A stretch of DNA of 33,223 nucleotides from Firmicutes bacterium UBA4845 (GTDB lineage: Bacteria; Bacillota; Clostridia; Tissierellales; Sedimentibacteraceae), in the NCBI GenBank assembly GCA_002399975.1, contig DHER01000038.1:1-33223 (forward strand), in the 5' to 3' direction. Made by a program: the position numbers and the translations under genes. Numbering within the stretch: the first letter of the stretch is position 1; every line of letters begins with the position of its first letter. The notes under the pieces are model-generated. The model did not search any database. It was not told the DNA's origin and saw only the letters and a list, made by a program, of their open reading frames with translations. Shown here piece by piece: positions 1-8,018 of the stretch.

Positions 1-1
1 C

Positions 2-23
2 TAAACATATTATACGAGGAGGA
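2..23 (+). repeat. Left copy of a 22-bp terminal inverted repeat
   Basis: These 22 bases are identical to the reverse complement of 33202-33223, the last bases of the window. The repeat carries a TATTAT-like -10 element followed by a GAGGAGGA ribosome binding site, so it is the immediate upstream region of the DUF6414-type gene here and of the spoIIQ-like gene at the other end. Confidence 0.85.
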
Positions 24-29
24 GGTTTT

Positions 30-905
30 TTGAATTTTGATAATCTGAATATACCTAATTTACTTAAATCAAAAAAAGTGTTTGATATGTTGGCTACTAT
101 TGAAAACGGTCTTTCTGAAATGTCATCTGTACAGACTTTTAATGAAAACAAAGATTCAACAGGAACTGAGGCCGGTGCAAAAATTGGTGTTAGCAATGTT
201 TTTGCTTTTCTAGGTATTAACTTGAAATCTTCTTTAAAGAGTGAACAACAGATAAACGATGGAACCCAAATTACCGAAGATAGAGTACATACTCCATCCT
301 CTTTATTTCAACGGTTAAGACAGTATTTGCAAGAGGAGAAACAAATAAAATTATTGTCTGAAGAACCAGATTTATCAAATATAAATCCGGGGGACTTTAT
401 TGAAATAAATGGAACCTTGCGGAAAAATCCTGTTGTCGATCTGATAGAGGGCTTTATTAAACTAATGGAATTAGCTGTCGCATTTGAAGATAAGCTTAAA
501 GGCAAAGGTAATCAGCCTAATGAAAATAAGCGGATAATGTGCCAAATGCAAGCACTCTGTGATAATTTAAAGAGTGGAAATATGATAGACCTAATATGCG
601 ATGTAAAAAATAGTGCTAAGATAGTGCTACCAACATATTTAAATTATTTTAATAATAGTAATATGAATGAAATTATTGAAGGTAATTATAAAATACTTGG
701 GAAAGTTTCTAAGATTGTTAGGGATGAAAAAGATGAAATAAATTTACTAAGAAATACGAGTTTTTCATTAATACAGAAATCTATGTTAGACACAATGTTT
801 GGTAGTTTATCGTCTTTAGAAAAAGACGGACTCAATACTCCTGAAATATCTACAAATATTCAAGGACCTGCTCGGATGGTTATTCCTATAGCTATTTTTC
901 TATAA
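30..905 (+). CDS. DUF6414-type protein of unknown function
   Basis: A 291-residue soluble protein with no signal peptide or membrane segment. It starts at TTG, 4 nt after a very strong GAGGAGGAGG site (16-25); no ATG fits as well. From memory its features match the DUF6414 family: an N-terminal block around residues 15-65 (SNVFAFLGIN), a HTPSSLFQRLR block near residue 87, PGDFIEINGTLRKNP near residues 120-135, and a C-terminal GPARMVIPIAIFL ending. The family has no established biochemical role; members tend to occur in accessory and island regions, which fits the repeat and pseudogene remnants downstream. It appears complete. It lies at the window edge next to a 22-bp repeat, so its true promoter is not visible. 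Family assignment is moderately sure; function is unknown. Confidence 0.7.
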   Translation: MNFDNLNIPNLLKSKKVFDMLATIENGLSEMSSVQTFNENKDSTGTEAGAKIGVSNVFAFLGINLKSSLKSEQQINDGTQITEDRVHTPSSLFQRLRQYLQEEKQIKLLSEEPDLSNINPGDFIEINGTLRKNPVVDLIEGFIKLMELAVAFEDKLKGKGNQPNENKRIMCQMQALCDNLKSGNMIDLICDVKNSAKIVLPTYLNYFNNSNMNEIIEGNYKILGKVSKIVRDEKDEINLLRNTSFSLIQKSMLDTMFGSLSSLEKDGLNTPEISTNIQGPARMVIPIAIFL

Positions 906-1350
906 GGACGCCTGCATCTATTTTGACCTAATGACACAAAAACAAAAGGTTATATAGATTTATTGGTCTCAAATCCAGTAAATCCGCGCCTTTCGAGGGC
1001 TTCACGATGAAAAATGGAAGACCTTTTTTCGTAGATTTATCAGGGTAAAATCTTCACTCAGACAGGACTTAAACCCACAAGTAAAAGCGTTTAGGAGTGG
1101 CGCCCTTTTTAGAACAGAGTAAAATGAAAAGGGGGCCACTTAATGAGTATAAATTACTTGTAACTTTTGATAACATGGAAAAGTGTATATTTAATGGAAA
1201 TTGGCGTTGGATACCGCTTAGTTGATGAATAAATTGTATTTATGTTTGAAATAGGACTGACGCATAAGAATAGCGGTGGACATGTAAGTCGCAGCGCATT
1301 GTCATCCTGCAATATTTGTGATACCATATAGTAAATATCAGGAGGTAAAT
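906..1350. other. Gene-free stretch with degenerate, possibly IS-derived sequence
   Basis: No convincing ORF. Reading the minus strand from about 1042 down to 929 gives a short open segment (includes GLPFFIVKPSKGADLLDLRP) with no start that I could place and no family I recognise. An imperfect inverted repeat lies at 1096-1140. The composition is slightly richer in GC than the neighbouring intergenic DNA. It looks like a scar of a lost element, but this is an inference. Confidence 0.4.
1096..1140. repeat. Imperfect 14-bp inverted repeat, possible IS-end remnant
   Basis: AGTGGCGCCCTTTT (1096-1109) pairs with AAAAGGGGGCCACT (1127-1140), one mismatch in 14, around a loop of 17 bases containing AGAACAGAGTAAAAT. 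The GGCCACTT-type ends and the internal GAACnGAnTAAAA wording resemble the repeated transposase-binding sites seen near IS21-family ends. No transposase gene remains. The resemblance is from memory and uncertain. Confidence 0.4.
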
Positions 1351-2013
1351 ATGTATAAAGCTGCAATATTTGACTTAGACGGGACATTGCTGGATTCGGC
1401 CAGGGACCTGGAAGAAGCCTGTAACTATGCTCTGTCAAAATATAATCTTCCCAATGTTGATTCACGAAGCTTTACATTGAGACTTGGCAGCGGAAGGTGT
1501 AAACTAATAGAATCCATAGTCAATGACTTCTTTGATAATGGGAAAAAAGAAATTATAGAAGAATTCCTTAAATATTTCAATGAATATTATGATGCTCATT
1601 TGTCTGATTATACCAGACCCTATGAAAATATTAACGAGGGCTTGAAAATACTGACAGAAAGTAATATCATTACGGCAGTATTGTCAAATAAGCCACATGA
1701 GTTTACAATAAAGCTTGTAAATTATTTTTTTGGAGATAATGTAAAACATATATCAGGACTTAAAGATGGATATGAACCTAAGCCTGATCCCAAAGCTCTG
1801 CTGGATATTATAGCTGACCTGGGGGTAAGAAAGGAAGAATGCATATACATAGGAGATTCTGAAATTGATATTCGTGTTTCGAAAAATGCAGGAATAAAAT
1901 CGCTGGGAGTTTTATGGGGGTTCAGAGATGAAGCCCTTCTAAAAAAAGAAGGGGCCAATTTTTTAGCTTCAAATGTAAGTGAAATGGTTGATATAATCAT
2001 AAAACAGGCTTAA
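1351..2013 (+). CDS. HAD-superfamily phosphatase, phosphoglycolate phosphatase-like
   Basis: A 220-residue cytoplasmic hydrolase. All four HAD motifs are visible: motif I DLDGT (nucleophile D8, acid D10), motif II serine in VLSNK, motif III lysine in KPDP, and motif IV GDSEID. The cap sits between motifs I and II (alpha-helical, C1 type), as in Gph/PpaX phosphatases that remove phosphate from phosphoglycolate or similar small molecules. The ATG at 1351 is chosen because it follows AGGAGG (1340-1345) at a normal distance; an upstream in-frame ATG at 1318 has no site and would spoil the conserved N-terminus. It stands alone between remnants, with no partner that would fix the substrate. Family is sure; substrate is not. 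Confidence 0.88.
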   Translation: MYKAAIFDLDGTLLDSARDLEEACNYALSKYNLPNVDSRSFTLRLGSGRCKLIESIVNDFFDNGKKEIIEEFLKYFNEYYDAHLSDYTRPYENINEGLKILTESNIITAVLSNKPHEFTIKLVNYFFGDNVKHISGLKDGYEPKPDPKALLDIIADLGVRKEECIYIGDSEIDIRVSKNAGIKSLGVLWGFRDEALLKKEGANFLASNVSEMVDIIIKQA

Positions 2014-2070
2014 CTAAAAGGTCTAACAGAAAAAAGTTTGCTGTTAGTCTTAATATGTCTATCAAACGTG

Positions 2071-2114
2071 AAATTTGAAAATGTACCGTATATTCGGTAC
2101 ATTATTTCAAATTT
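2071..2114 (-). terminator. Long hairpin at the end of the response-regulator remnant
   Basis: AAATTTGAAA (2071-2080) pairs with TTTCAAATTT (2105-2114) and GTACCG (2083-2088) with CGGTAC (2095-2100), separated by small internal loops. It lies just past the stop of the minus-strand pseudogene and before the end of the HAD gene on the other strand, so a bidirectional terminator is likely. It lacks a long T-run on either side. Confidence 0.45.
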
Positions 2115-2116
2115 GC

Positions 2117-2525
2117 TTAACAGCTAAATTTGTTACAGTGACAAGCAATTTCAAATTCTTTCTTAGTAAGGTTTATGTTTTTATTGTTTACCTCTACCTT
2201 CATGCCTTTTAAATCAATATTTATATTTTCAAAGCGCAGGAAATGTGTATCTTTTTTTCAATTTTTCTTTTTTCACGTCTCAATTGAGCTTTAACCTTGG
2301 AGACTAACTCTTTCAAGCTAAAGGGTTTAAGTTATATAGCTCTCACCGCCGATTGCCACTGTCCTTTGCTGACATGAACAGTATAGGGCAGTCAACCTTT
2401 TCTCTTATAACATTGCATAAACTGAATCCATCTATATCCGGAATCATAATGTCCAAAATAATTAAATCCGATTTTTCTCCGGACAGTTTGATTCCATCTA
2501 ATAACATGAACACAAGAGCTAAAAT
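2117..2525 (-). pseudogene. Decayed OmpR-type response regulator
   Basis: Read on the minus strand, pieces of a two-component response regulator can be followed through several frames. About 2520-2350 gives a receiver fragment with DLIILDIMIPDIDGFSLC (phosphoacceptor Asp in LDIMIP) and then CPILFMSAKDS, closed by stop codons. About 2340-2262 gives, with frame changes, AIGGESYIT and then ELVSKVKAQLRREKRK, the end of the receiver and linker. About 2240-2117 gives a winged-helix start including INLTKKEFEIA, cut short by a stop at 2117-2119. The N-terminal third of the receiver (acidic pocket) and most of the DNA-binding domain are missing. At least two frameshifts plus in-frame stops make it nonfunctional. 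No sensor kinase lies beside it. Confidence 0.8.
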
Positions 2526-2676
2526 TTTGATTTGAAATCATGTTAACCCTTTAAATCCTTTATTGCTTCGTGATAAATTCAATTGTAAGTTCTCCTTTTA
2601 AACTTACATATCGTATAGAAACTTATTATAAAGAATTTATAAGTTTATAAAAAGATTTTTGGTTCATATAAAATAA

Positions 2677-2705
2677 TTGACTTTAATTTTAAGTAAGTGT
2701 ATACT
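2677..2705 (+). promoter_or_regulatory. Sigma-A promoter of the FMN/SLH surface-protein gene
   Basis: TTGACT (2677-2682), 17-bp spacer, TATACT (2700-2705). The predicted start near 2712 lies at the edge of the operator-like box at 2713-2726. Confidence 0.7.
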
Positions 2706-2712
2706 AACCATG

Positions 2713-2726
2713 TTAGATTAAACTAA
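2713..2726. promoter_or_regulatory. TTAG-N6-CTAA operator box at +1
   Basis: TTAGATTAAACTAA begins 8 bases after the -10 element. The same box occurs at the same place in the promoter of the DUF2325 gene (7920-7933). An imperfect second copy, TTAGTTTTAACTGA, lies at 2750-2763. The half-sites and spacing match the core of the DtxR/IdeR iron box (TTAG-N6-CTAA), so a metal-responsive repressor is a reasonable inference. Confidence 0.55.
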
Positions 2727-2756
2727 CTGCTAGTAAATATAGTTAGCAGTTAGTTT
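2720..2756 (+). repeat. Perfect 11-bp inverted repeat in the leader
   Basis: AAACTAACTGC (2720-2730) and GCAGTTAGTTT (2746-2756) flank a 15-base loop, in the untranslated leader 24 bases before the AGGAG site of the surface-protein gene. It overlaps the operator-like boxes and could be an operator array, an RNA hairpin, or both. There is only a short T-run after it. Confidence 0.6.
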
Positions 2757-2795
2757 TAACTGAACAAATATATTATATTAGGAGTGATAAATATT

Positions 2796-5700
2796 ATGAA
2801 TTACAGAGTAAATCTGATAAAAAGGGCACTTTCAGCCTTTTTGGCATTTACTATGCTGCTTTCTTTGCCATACGTTGCATTTGCACTTGATAAAGGCAAG
2901 GATTATGAAGTGGGCGAGTATTCCGGATCAGCTGATGGATTTAAGGGAAAGGTTTATGCTGACATTATTTTAAGTGAAAGTGATAGCGGGGATAAATACA
3001 TATCTAATATTGATGTTTCGCATGATAATGAAAGTGCGAAACAATGGGAAAAAGCTTTCGAAGTTATTGACTCAATTATCGAATCAAACGGAACAGAAGA
3101 CGTGGAAACAATCAGCGGTGCAACTTTTAGCTCACGGGCGATTATTGATGCAGTGAATAATGCGTTGGATCAGGCTGTCATAGAGAATGATGATGCGATT
3201 TTTTCAAGTGGCTCAGGTACAGAAAAAGATCCATACATGATTACATCGCTAAACAATCTAAGAAATTTCAGTAAAGCAGTTAACAGTGGTGAAGGCTACG
3301 CAGGAAAATATATTTCTCTGGGGAGGAATATTGATCTTGATGGTATTGACTGGGAACCTGTCGGAACTGCTACAAATGCTTTTAAAGGCAACTTTAATGG
3401 AAACAATCATGTTATTTCCAATATGACTATAGGAAGAGAAAGTGAACCTTTGGATTTACAGTATGCCTCTCTTTTTGGATATGTGACAAATAGTGCTGAG
3501 TTTCATAATGTAAATCTTGAGGGAGTGTCTATCTTCATCGAACCGTCTAAATCGGCATATGCCGGGACTCTTGCTGCATTCAGCAAGGTTGAAAGTGGAA
3601 GCAATACTGGTACAGTCTTCAACAATTGTCATGTGCAAGGCAGCATAAATGTGAATACCAGTGGATCTGCAATAGCCGGAGGGCTTACCGGATTTACTAA
3701 TCAAAACTGCGTTATAGCAAACTGCGGTGCTGATGTTGAAATGACACTTAACGGAGGAAATAAAACCGTTAATGCAGGCGGTCTTGTGGGGTTTACGAGT
3801 GTAAAGGGTGTTACCATAAACAGCTATTCCCTGGGAGATGTTTTTGTATCATCTACAGGCTCATCCAGTGCCGGAGGGTTTGCAGGAGGAACTAATGGTC
3901 TTATCTATAACTGTTATTCTATGGGAAATCTTACTACATCAGGTTCATCGATAAAAGCAGGAGGCTTTGCCGGAAGTATAGCCGCCGCAACAAGTGTTTC
4001 AAGTGCATATTACATGAATGATGGTGAAAATGCAGAGCTTGATTTCTCCGGTGAAAACAGAGGAAGTATTAATGAAGATACATGTTTAGGATATAAACAG
4101 TCAGCATTAATGGAAGTAGGATTTAGAGATTTGCTTTCTTCTAATCTTACGGAGACCAAACAGACTGCCTTTGCGTCTGAATTAACAGCAAATGGTAATT
4201 ATGAAAATATGCTTTCAAGAATAGACGGAAATTTCTATGACTGGGAGATTAAAGACGGAGCAGTACTTCTGTCTGAAAAGCTTTGGGTGTCATCAGAAGT
4301 GGATACTGGTATATTTGCATCAGGAAGCGGAACACAGGATGATCCTTATTTTATCGAAACTGAGGAACAGCTACGTGAATTTGCCTGCTCGCTGACAGAT
4401 AAGCTTGATTATAAAGGTATATTTATATCTCTTGCAAACAATATTGATATTACCGGCGGAGACTGGGTTCCTGTAGGCGAAGGAGAATATGATTTCAATG
4501 GAACTTTCGACGGTTGCGGATATAAAATATCCGGCATCAGATTCGGTACATCTGATTCTCCCAAAATAGATACAGGAGATACAGTGTTTTATGGACTTTT
4601 TGGAGTACTTGGGAAAAGCGGAACCATTAAGAATCTGGATGTTGATGTATCAATATATGTTAGCTCAATGGTCAGCGTTTATGTGGCAGGGCTTGTCGGA
4701 TACGCAGAAGGCGGGTTGATAGACAGTGTATCCGTAAGCGGTACTATTTTCGGGAAAAGCGGAAAGAGTGCAAATAATTTTGTAGGTGGTATTTCAGGAT
4801 ATATTCAGAGAAGTGCTATTATTAACTGTATTGCATCCAACATTGATATCCGTTCGGAAAGTGCAGGAGGCGTTGCAGAGGCAGGAGGTCTTGTAGGATT
4901 AAATAACCGGGGTTTAATTGCAAATTCATGTACAACAGGTATGATAAAAGGTACTTCTGACAGAGTGCTTGAAGGGACGCCGGCTCTGGGAGGTATTGCC
5001 GGTGTGCATGCAGGTACGATGGTAAATTGCTACTCGCTCTGCGAAGTTATATCAGACTGCTACAGCCAATATGTTGGATCACTGTCCGGATGGGCTACTG
5101 GTATTGCCGATAGTTTCCAAAGCTATTTTAATACAGAAACAAACTTAGTTACAGATAATCTTACCTCTGACAGACTGGTTATCGGTCCTGCAATTCCTAT
5201 TGGATGGTCGGCGGGCCCGGGTCTAACTGATGAAGGTGAGCCCTACACCGGCAGCGTGTCACTTAATATACAAGGCTTTGAAACAGAAGAATTTTGCGAA
5301 AATGCTGCTGAATTATTGAATGAAAACCTTGGAAAGCTCAATGTAGATCTTGAAAAAGGAGGTCGCCAGAACGGTCAGTGGACTGGAAGCGAAAAGATGA
5401 AAAACTCTCTGAAAGAATGGGAAATTTCAGATGATTCGCTGGCGTTTCCAAGGGGAAGTACGGTTACTACCGGTTATGATGAATCAACAGATGAACAAAT
5501 AGAAAAACTGCTCCCTGATATATATGTTCCTCTAAGGGAAGGAACATATTATGGACGTTCCGATGACAGAACATTAATTTTGAAAATTGTCGTGTCTTCT
5601 GATGGGCATATCATGGAAATTGAAGTTGTTCATGGAGAAAAGGATTATACGGCTGATATTGAAAAAGTGGTCAATGACCAGAGTTCAGAAAATGTCAAAG

Positions 5701-7643
5701 ACATAAAGTTTAAGAGAACACTAGAAATGGCTATTAATAGAAGTATGAAGGGTGATCTGACAAGCTTTGGATCTGCTTCTGGCAGCATGTTTGACGGTGG
5801 TACGGGAACAGAATCAGATCCTTGGCAGATTGCCACGGCAGATCAGCTGATTGCTTTTGCACAAGGGGTGAACGTGGATGAAAACTATTCTCGTAAATAC
5901 ATTAAGCTTACAAAAGACATTATTCTGGACAAGGAATGGATTCCGGCAGGAAGTCAGAACCACTATCCCTTTTCCGGTCATCTGGATGGAAATATGAAAA
6001 CAATCAAAAATCTTACAATTGGTTCAGCTGATTTTGCAGCAAACTATATTTACAGTGGCCTTTTCACCTATATTGAAAAAGGAGTTGTTGAGAATCTTAC
6101 TCTTGATAATATTTTTATCAACGTGGCAAATACAGGTTCCGACAGAATATATGCCGGCGGTATTGCTTCATTTATGGATCAGGCCCCAGGCAACGGATAT
6201 ATAGATAATGTTAATGTTGCTGGTGAGATAAAGATAAAATCCAATTCAGGGGCAAACTACAGTGGTGCCTTATTGGGACAGACGATTGGAGGTACTGTTA
6301 CAAACAGTAGTTCAAATATTAAAATAAATGCTTCATCTGATGCATCATGGGTTTATTCGGGAGCTTTGCTTGGAATGATGTCTAGAGGCGGTGTGTTCAA
6401 TAGCTTTGCAGAAGGTAGTATTAATGCAGACGGATCTCTCAACAAGGTTTCTATCGGAGGGATTACATCATTTCACTCAGGTGTAAGCTATAATAACTAC
6501 ACAGATGTGGAATTGATTTCAAGCAGCTCAACAAATGATATCGGCGGACTTGCAGGGCGAAATACAGGCATAGGTATGATGCTCAGAGGATATTTCAGTT
6601 CAGAGAAGGCACAAAAATCAGCAAACAGAATAAACAATCCGAATGTTGGCATTGGAGTTATTGTTTCCGGAGATAGAGACGGTATGGGACAGGCAACAGG
6701 ACTGAAAGCCCGAAGCAGTTTATCTGGACAGGATTTTGCAAGTATTATGAATGTGGGACGTTCAGACAAAAATTCCTGGGATGAAGTACTCAAACTCTTA
6801 AAGGACAGCTGGGGAGTTGATGTGAGCGAAGATATCTCATTATTTAACTGGATTGTTCAGGATGAAGATAATATAGTTCTTGATAGAAGTAAAAAAGGTG
6901 CAGTAAAGCCTGGAACCGACATAGAAGTCAGTGATGGTAATACGGACGATAACAACGGCAATAATGACAGCAATGATGGTAATGATAACAATAATATTGG
7001 GAATAATAAAAACAAAAACAACAAAAATAAGCCGAAGAATGATAATGTCATTAAAAATCCTGAAGAAAATATAGTAAAAGAAACTGAAGAAGGACTAATT
7101 TTTACTGATGTGCAGGAAAGTGACTGGTTTTACCATAATGTTAAATATGTTTATGAACATGGTATGATGGAAAGCATTGGTAACAATTTGTTCAAGCCAT
7201 ATGGTGAGACTTCACGTGCTATGGCTGTTACCATATTGTACAGACTTGAAGGATCTCCTCAAGTTTTGGAAAGCAGCGGATTTGATGATGTATCAGAAAG
7301 TGATTACTTTGCAAATGCGGTAGCATGGGCAAAATTAAACGGAATTGTAAAGGGCTATTCTTCTAAGAATTTTGGACCGAATGATTCTATTGAGAGAGAA
7401 CAGATGGCTGTTATTTTAATGAATTATGCCAGTTATAAAAAGTACGATTTAAGTGCAGAAGCAAAACTTTACAAATTCAGCGATGCAGATTCTATATCGG
7501 ATTGGGCAGTTAATTCACTATCCTGGGCAAATTCAGAACAGCTTATCAATGGCAAAGGAAACGGAATTCTTGATCCTCATGGAAAGACTATACGAGCCGA
7601 AGTTGCTGCAATATTGAACAGATTCTGCGAGAGATTTCAATAG
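2796..7643 (+). CDS. Giant SLH surface protein with FMN-binding domain and GLUG-type beta-helix modules
   Basis: A secreted 1615-residue protein. It starts at ATG 2796, 9 nt after AGGAGTG; the earlier in-frame GTG (2784) overlaps that site. Residues 1-30 are a signal peptide. Residues about 38-127 form an FMN-binding domain with SGAT at 107-110, whose Thr110 is the expected ApbE flavinylation site. Three beta-helix modules begin near residues 138, 506 and 998, each opening with a G-S/T-GT..DP...I....L..F pattern and then carrying glycine-rich GLUG-type repeats. Residues about 912-987 resemble a second FMN-binding domain without SGAT. An Asn/Asp/Lys-rich linker (about 1374-1425) leads to three SLH repeats (about 1435-1615) that anchor it to the cell wall. 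A role in extracellular electron transfer or surface redox chemistry is an inference from the flavinylation motif. Confidence 0.9.
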   Translation: MNYRVNLIKRALSAFLAFTMLLSLPYVAFALDKGKDYEVGEYSGSADGFKGKVYADIILSESDSGDKYISNIDVSHDNESAKQWEKAFEVIDSIIESNGTEDVETISGATFSSRAIIDAVNNALDQAVIENDDAIFSSGSGTEKDPYMITSLNNLRNFSKAVNSGEGYAGKYISLGRNIDLDGIDWEPVGTATNAFKGNFNGNNHVISNMTIGRESEPLDLQYASLFGYVTNSAEFHNVNLEGVSIFIEPSKSAYAGTLAAFSKVESGSNTGTVFNNCHVQGSINVNTSGSAIAGGLTGFTNQNCVIANCGADVEMTLNGGNKTVNAGGLVGFTSVKGVTINSYSLGDVFVSSTGSSSAGGFAGGTNGLIYNCYSMGNLTTSGSSIKAGGFAGSIAAATSVSSAYYMNDGENAELDFSGENRGSINEDTCLGYKQSALMEVGFRDLLSSNLTETKQTAFASELTANGNYENMLSRIDGNFYDWEIKDGAVLLSEKLWVSSEVDTGIFASGSGTQDDPYFIETEEQLREFACSLTDKLDYKGIFISLANNIDITGGDWVPVGEGEYDFNGTFDGCGYKISGIRFGTSDSPKIDTGDTVFYGLFGVLGKSGTIKNLDVDVSIYVSSMVSVYVAGLVGYAEGGLIDSVSVSGTIFGKSGKSANNFVGGISGYIQRSAIINCIASNIDIRSESAGGVAEAGGLVGLNNRGLIANSCTTGMIKGTSDRVLEGTPALGGIAGVHAGTMVNCYSLCEVISDCYSQYVGSLSGWATGIADSFQSYFNTETNLVTDNLTSDRLVIGPAIPIGWSAGPGLTDEGEPYTGSVSLNIQGFETEEFCENAAELLNENLGKLNVDLEKGGRQNGQWTGSEKMKNSLKEWEISDDSLAFPRGSTVTTGYDESTDEQIEKLLPDIYVPLREGTYYGRSDDRTLILKIVVSSDGHIMEIEVVHGEKDYTADIEKVVNDQSSENVKDIKFKRTLEMAINRSMKGDLTSFGSASGSMFDGGTGTESDPWQIATADQLIAFAQGVNVDENYSRKYIKLTKDIILDKEWIPAGSQNHYPFSGHLDGNMKTIKNLTIGSADFAANYIYSGLFTYIEKGVVENLTLDNIFINVANTGSDRIYAGGIASFMDQAPGNGYIDNVNVAGEIKIKSNSGANYSGALLGQTIGGTVTNSSSNIKINASSDASWVYSGALLGMMSRGGVFNSFAEGSINADGSLNKVSIGGITSFHSGVSYNNYTDVELISSSSTNDIGGLAGRNTGIGMMLRGYFSSEKAQKSANRINNPNVGIGVIVSGDRDGMGQATGLKARSSLSGQDFASIMNVGRSDKNSWDEVLKLLKDSWGVDVSEDISLFNWIVQDEDNIVLDRSKKGAVKPGTDIEVSDGNTDDNNGNNDSNDGNDNNNIGNNKNKNNKNKPKNDNVIKNPEENIVKETEEGLIFTDVQESDWFYHNVKYVYEHGMMESIGNNLFKPYGETSRAMAVTILYRLEGSPQVLESSGFDDVSESDYFANAVAWAKLNGIVKGYSSKNFGPNDSIEREQMAVILMNYASYKKYDLSAEAKLYKFSDADSISDWAVNSLSWANSEQLINGKGNGILDPHGKTIRAEVAAILNRFCERFQ

Positions 7644-7764
7644 TTTAAAATAATTTTTTTTTAAGTAAAAAGGGGTTGTTGCGTTAAACATAAAGTTCTT
7701 CGGTCTGGAGACATCAGAATGACAGATTGATAGGCACTAATATGACAATCCTTTTTTAATTGCT

Positions 7765-7830
7765 TCATCTTCTGCAGTTTTTGCATGCTTTGATTTTTAT
7801 TTCTGTATTATAATTTGGTTTTATTCCCAT
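7765..7830 (-). CDS. Possible 21-residue CxxC micro-protein or remnant
   Basis: An ATG at 7830 follows a good AGGAGG site (7839-7844) by 8 bases and opens a 21-codon frame ending CKNCRR. A one-base frame change near 7775 would extend it with TAEDEAIKKGLSY, which looks protein-like, so it may be the start of a broken short gene. No family is recognised and no promoter is clear. It is listed only because its ribosome binding site is unusually good for an intergenic frame. Confidence 0.22.
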   Translation of the reverse strand: MGIKPNYNTEIKIKACKNCRR

Positions 7831-7882
7831 GAAAAATACCTCCTGGCAGATACTCTAATTTATATAAATTTTATAATTAATC

Positions 7883-7911
7883 TTGACAGAGAAATTGAAA
7901 TGTGATATTCT
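7883..7911 (+). promoter_or_regulatory. Sigma-A promoter of the DUF2325 gene
   Basis: TTGACA (7883-7888), 17-bp spacer, TATTCT (7906-7911). The predicted start, near 7918, is covered by the palindrome at 7920-7937. Confidence 0.75.
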
Positions 7912-7919
7912 GCAAATAG

Positions 7920-7937
7920 TTAGTTAACACTAACTAA
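7920..7937. promoter_or_regulatory. Palindromic TTAG-N6-CTAA operator at +1
   Basis: TTAGTTAACACTAACTAA: TTAGTTA and TAACTAA are perfect inverted arms around ACAC. It contains the 14-base TTAG-N6-CTAA box (7920-7933) and begins 9 bases after the -10 element. A second box, TTAGTTTATGCTAA, lies at 7982-7995, inside the leader. Close in form to the 19-bp DtxR/IdeR iron box; the regulator itself is not in the window. Confidence 0.6.
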
Positions 7938-8018
7938 TAAATTGAGCATTCAGTGCATTGCTTTTAAAAAATGTCATAAGGTTAGTTTATGCTAATATAT
8001 TTGAAAGGGGTAATTATA

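Larger units (their letters stand above)
7644..8018. other. Intergenic stretch with the DUF2325 promoter region
   Basis: No full gene. It contains a T-rich tail after the surface-protein gene, a tiny minus-strand ORF (7765-7830), and the promoter and operators of the DUF2325 gene from 7883 onward. Confidence 0.6.

Noticed and set aside
2353..2535. Plus-strand 60-codon frame
   Set aside because: It is the antisense of the response-regulator remnant and has no ribosome site.
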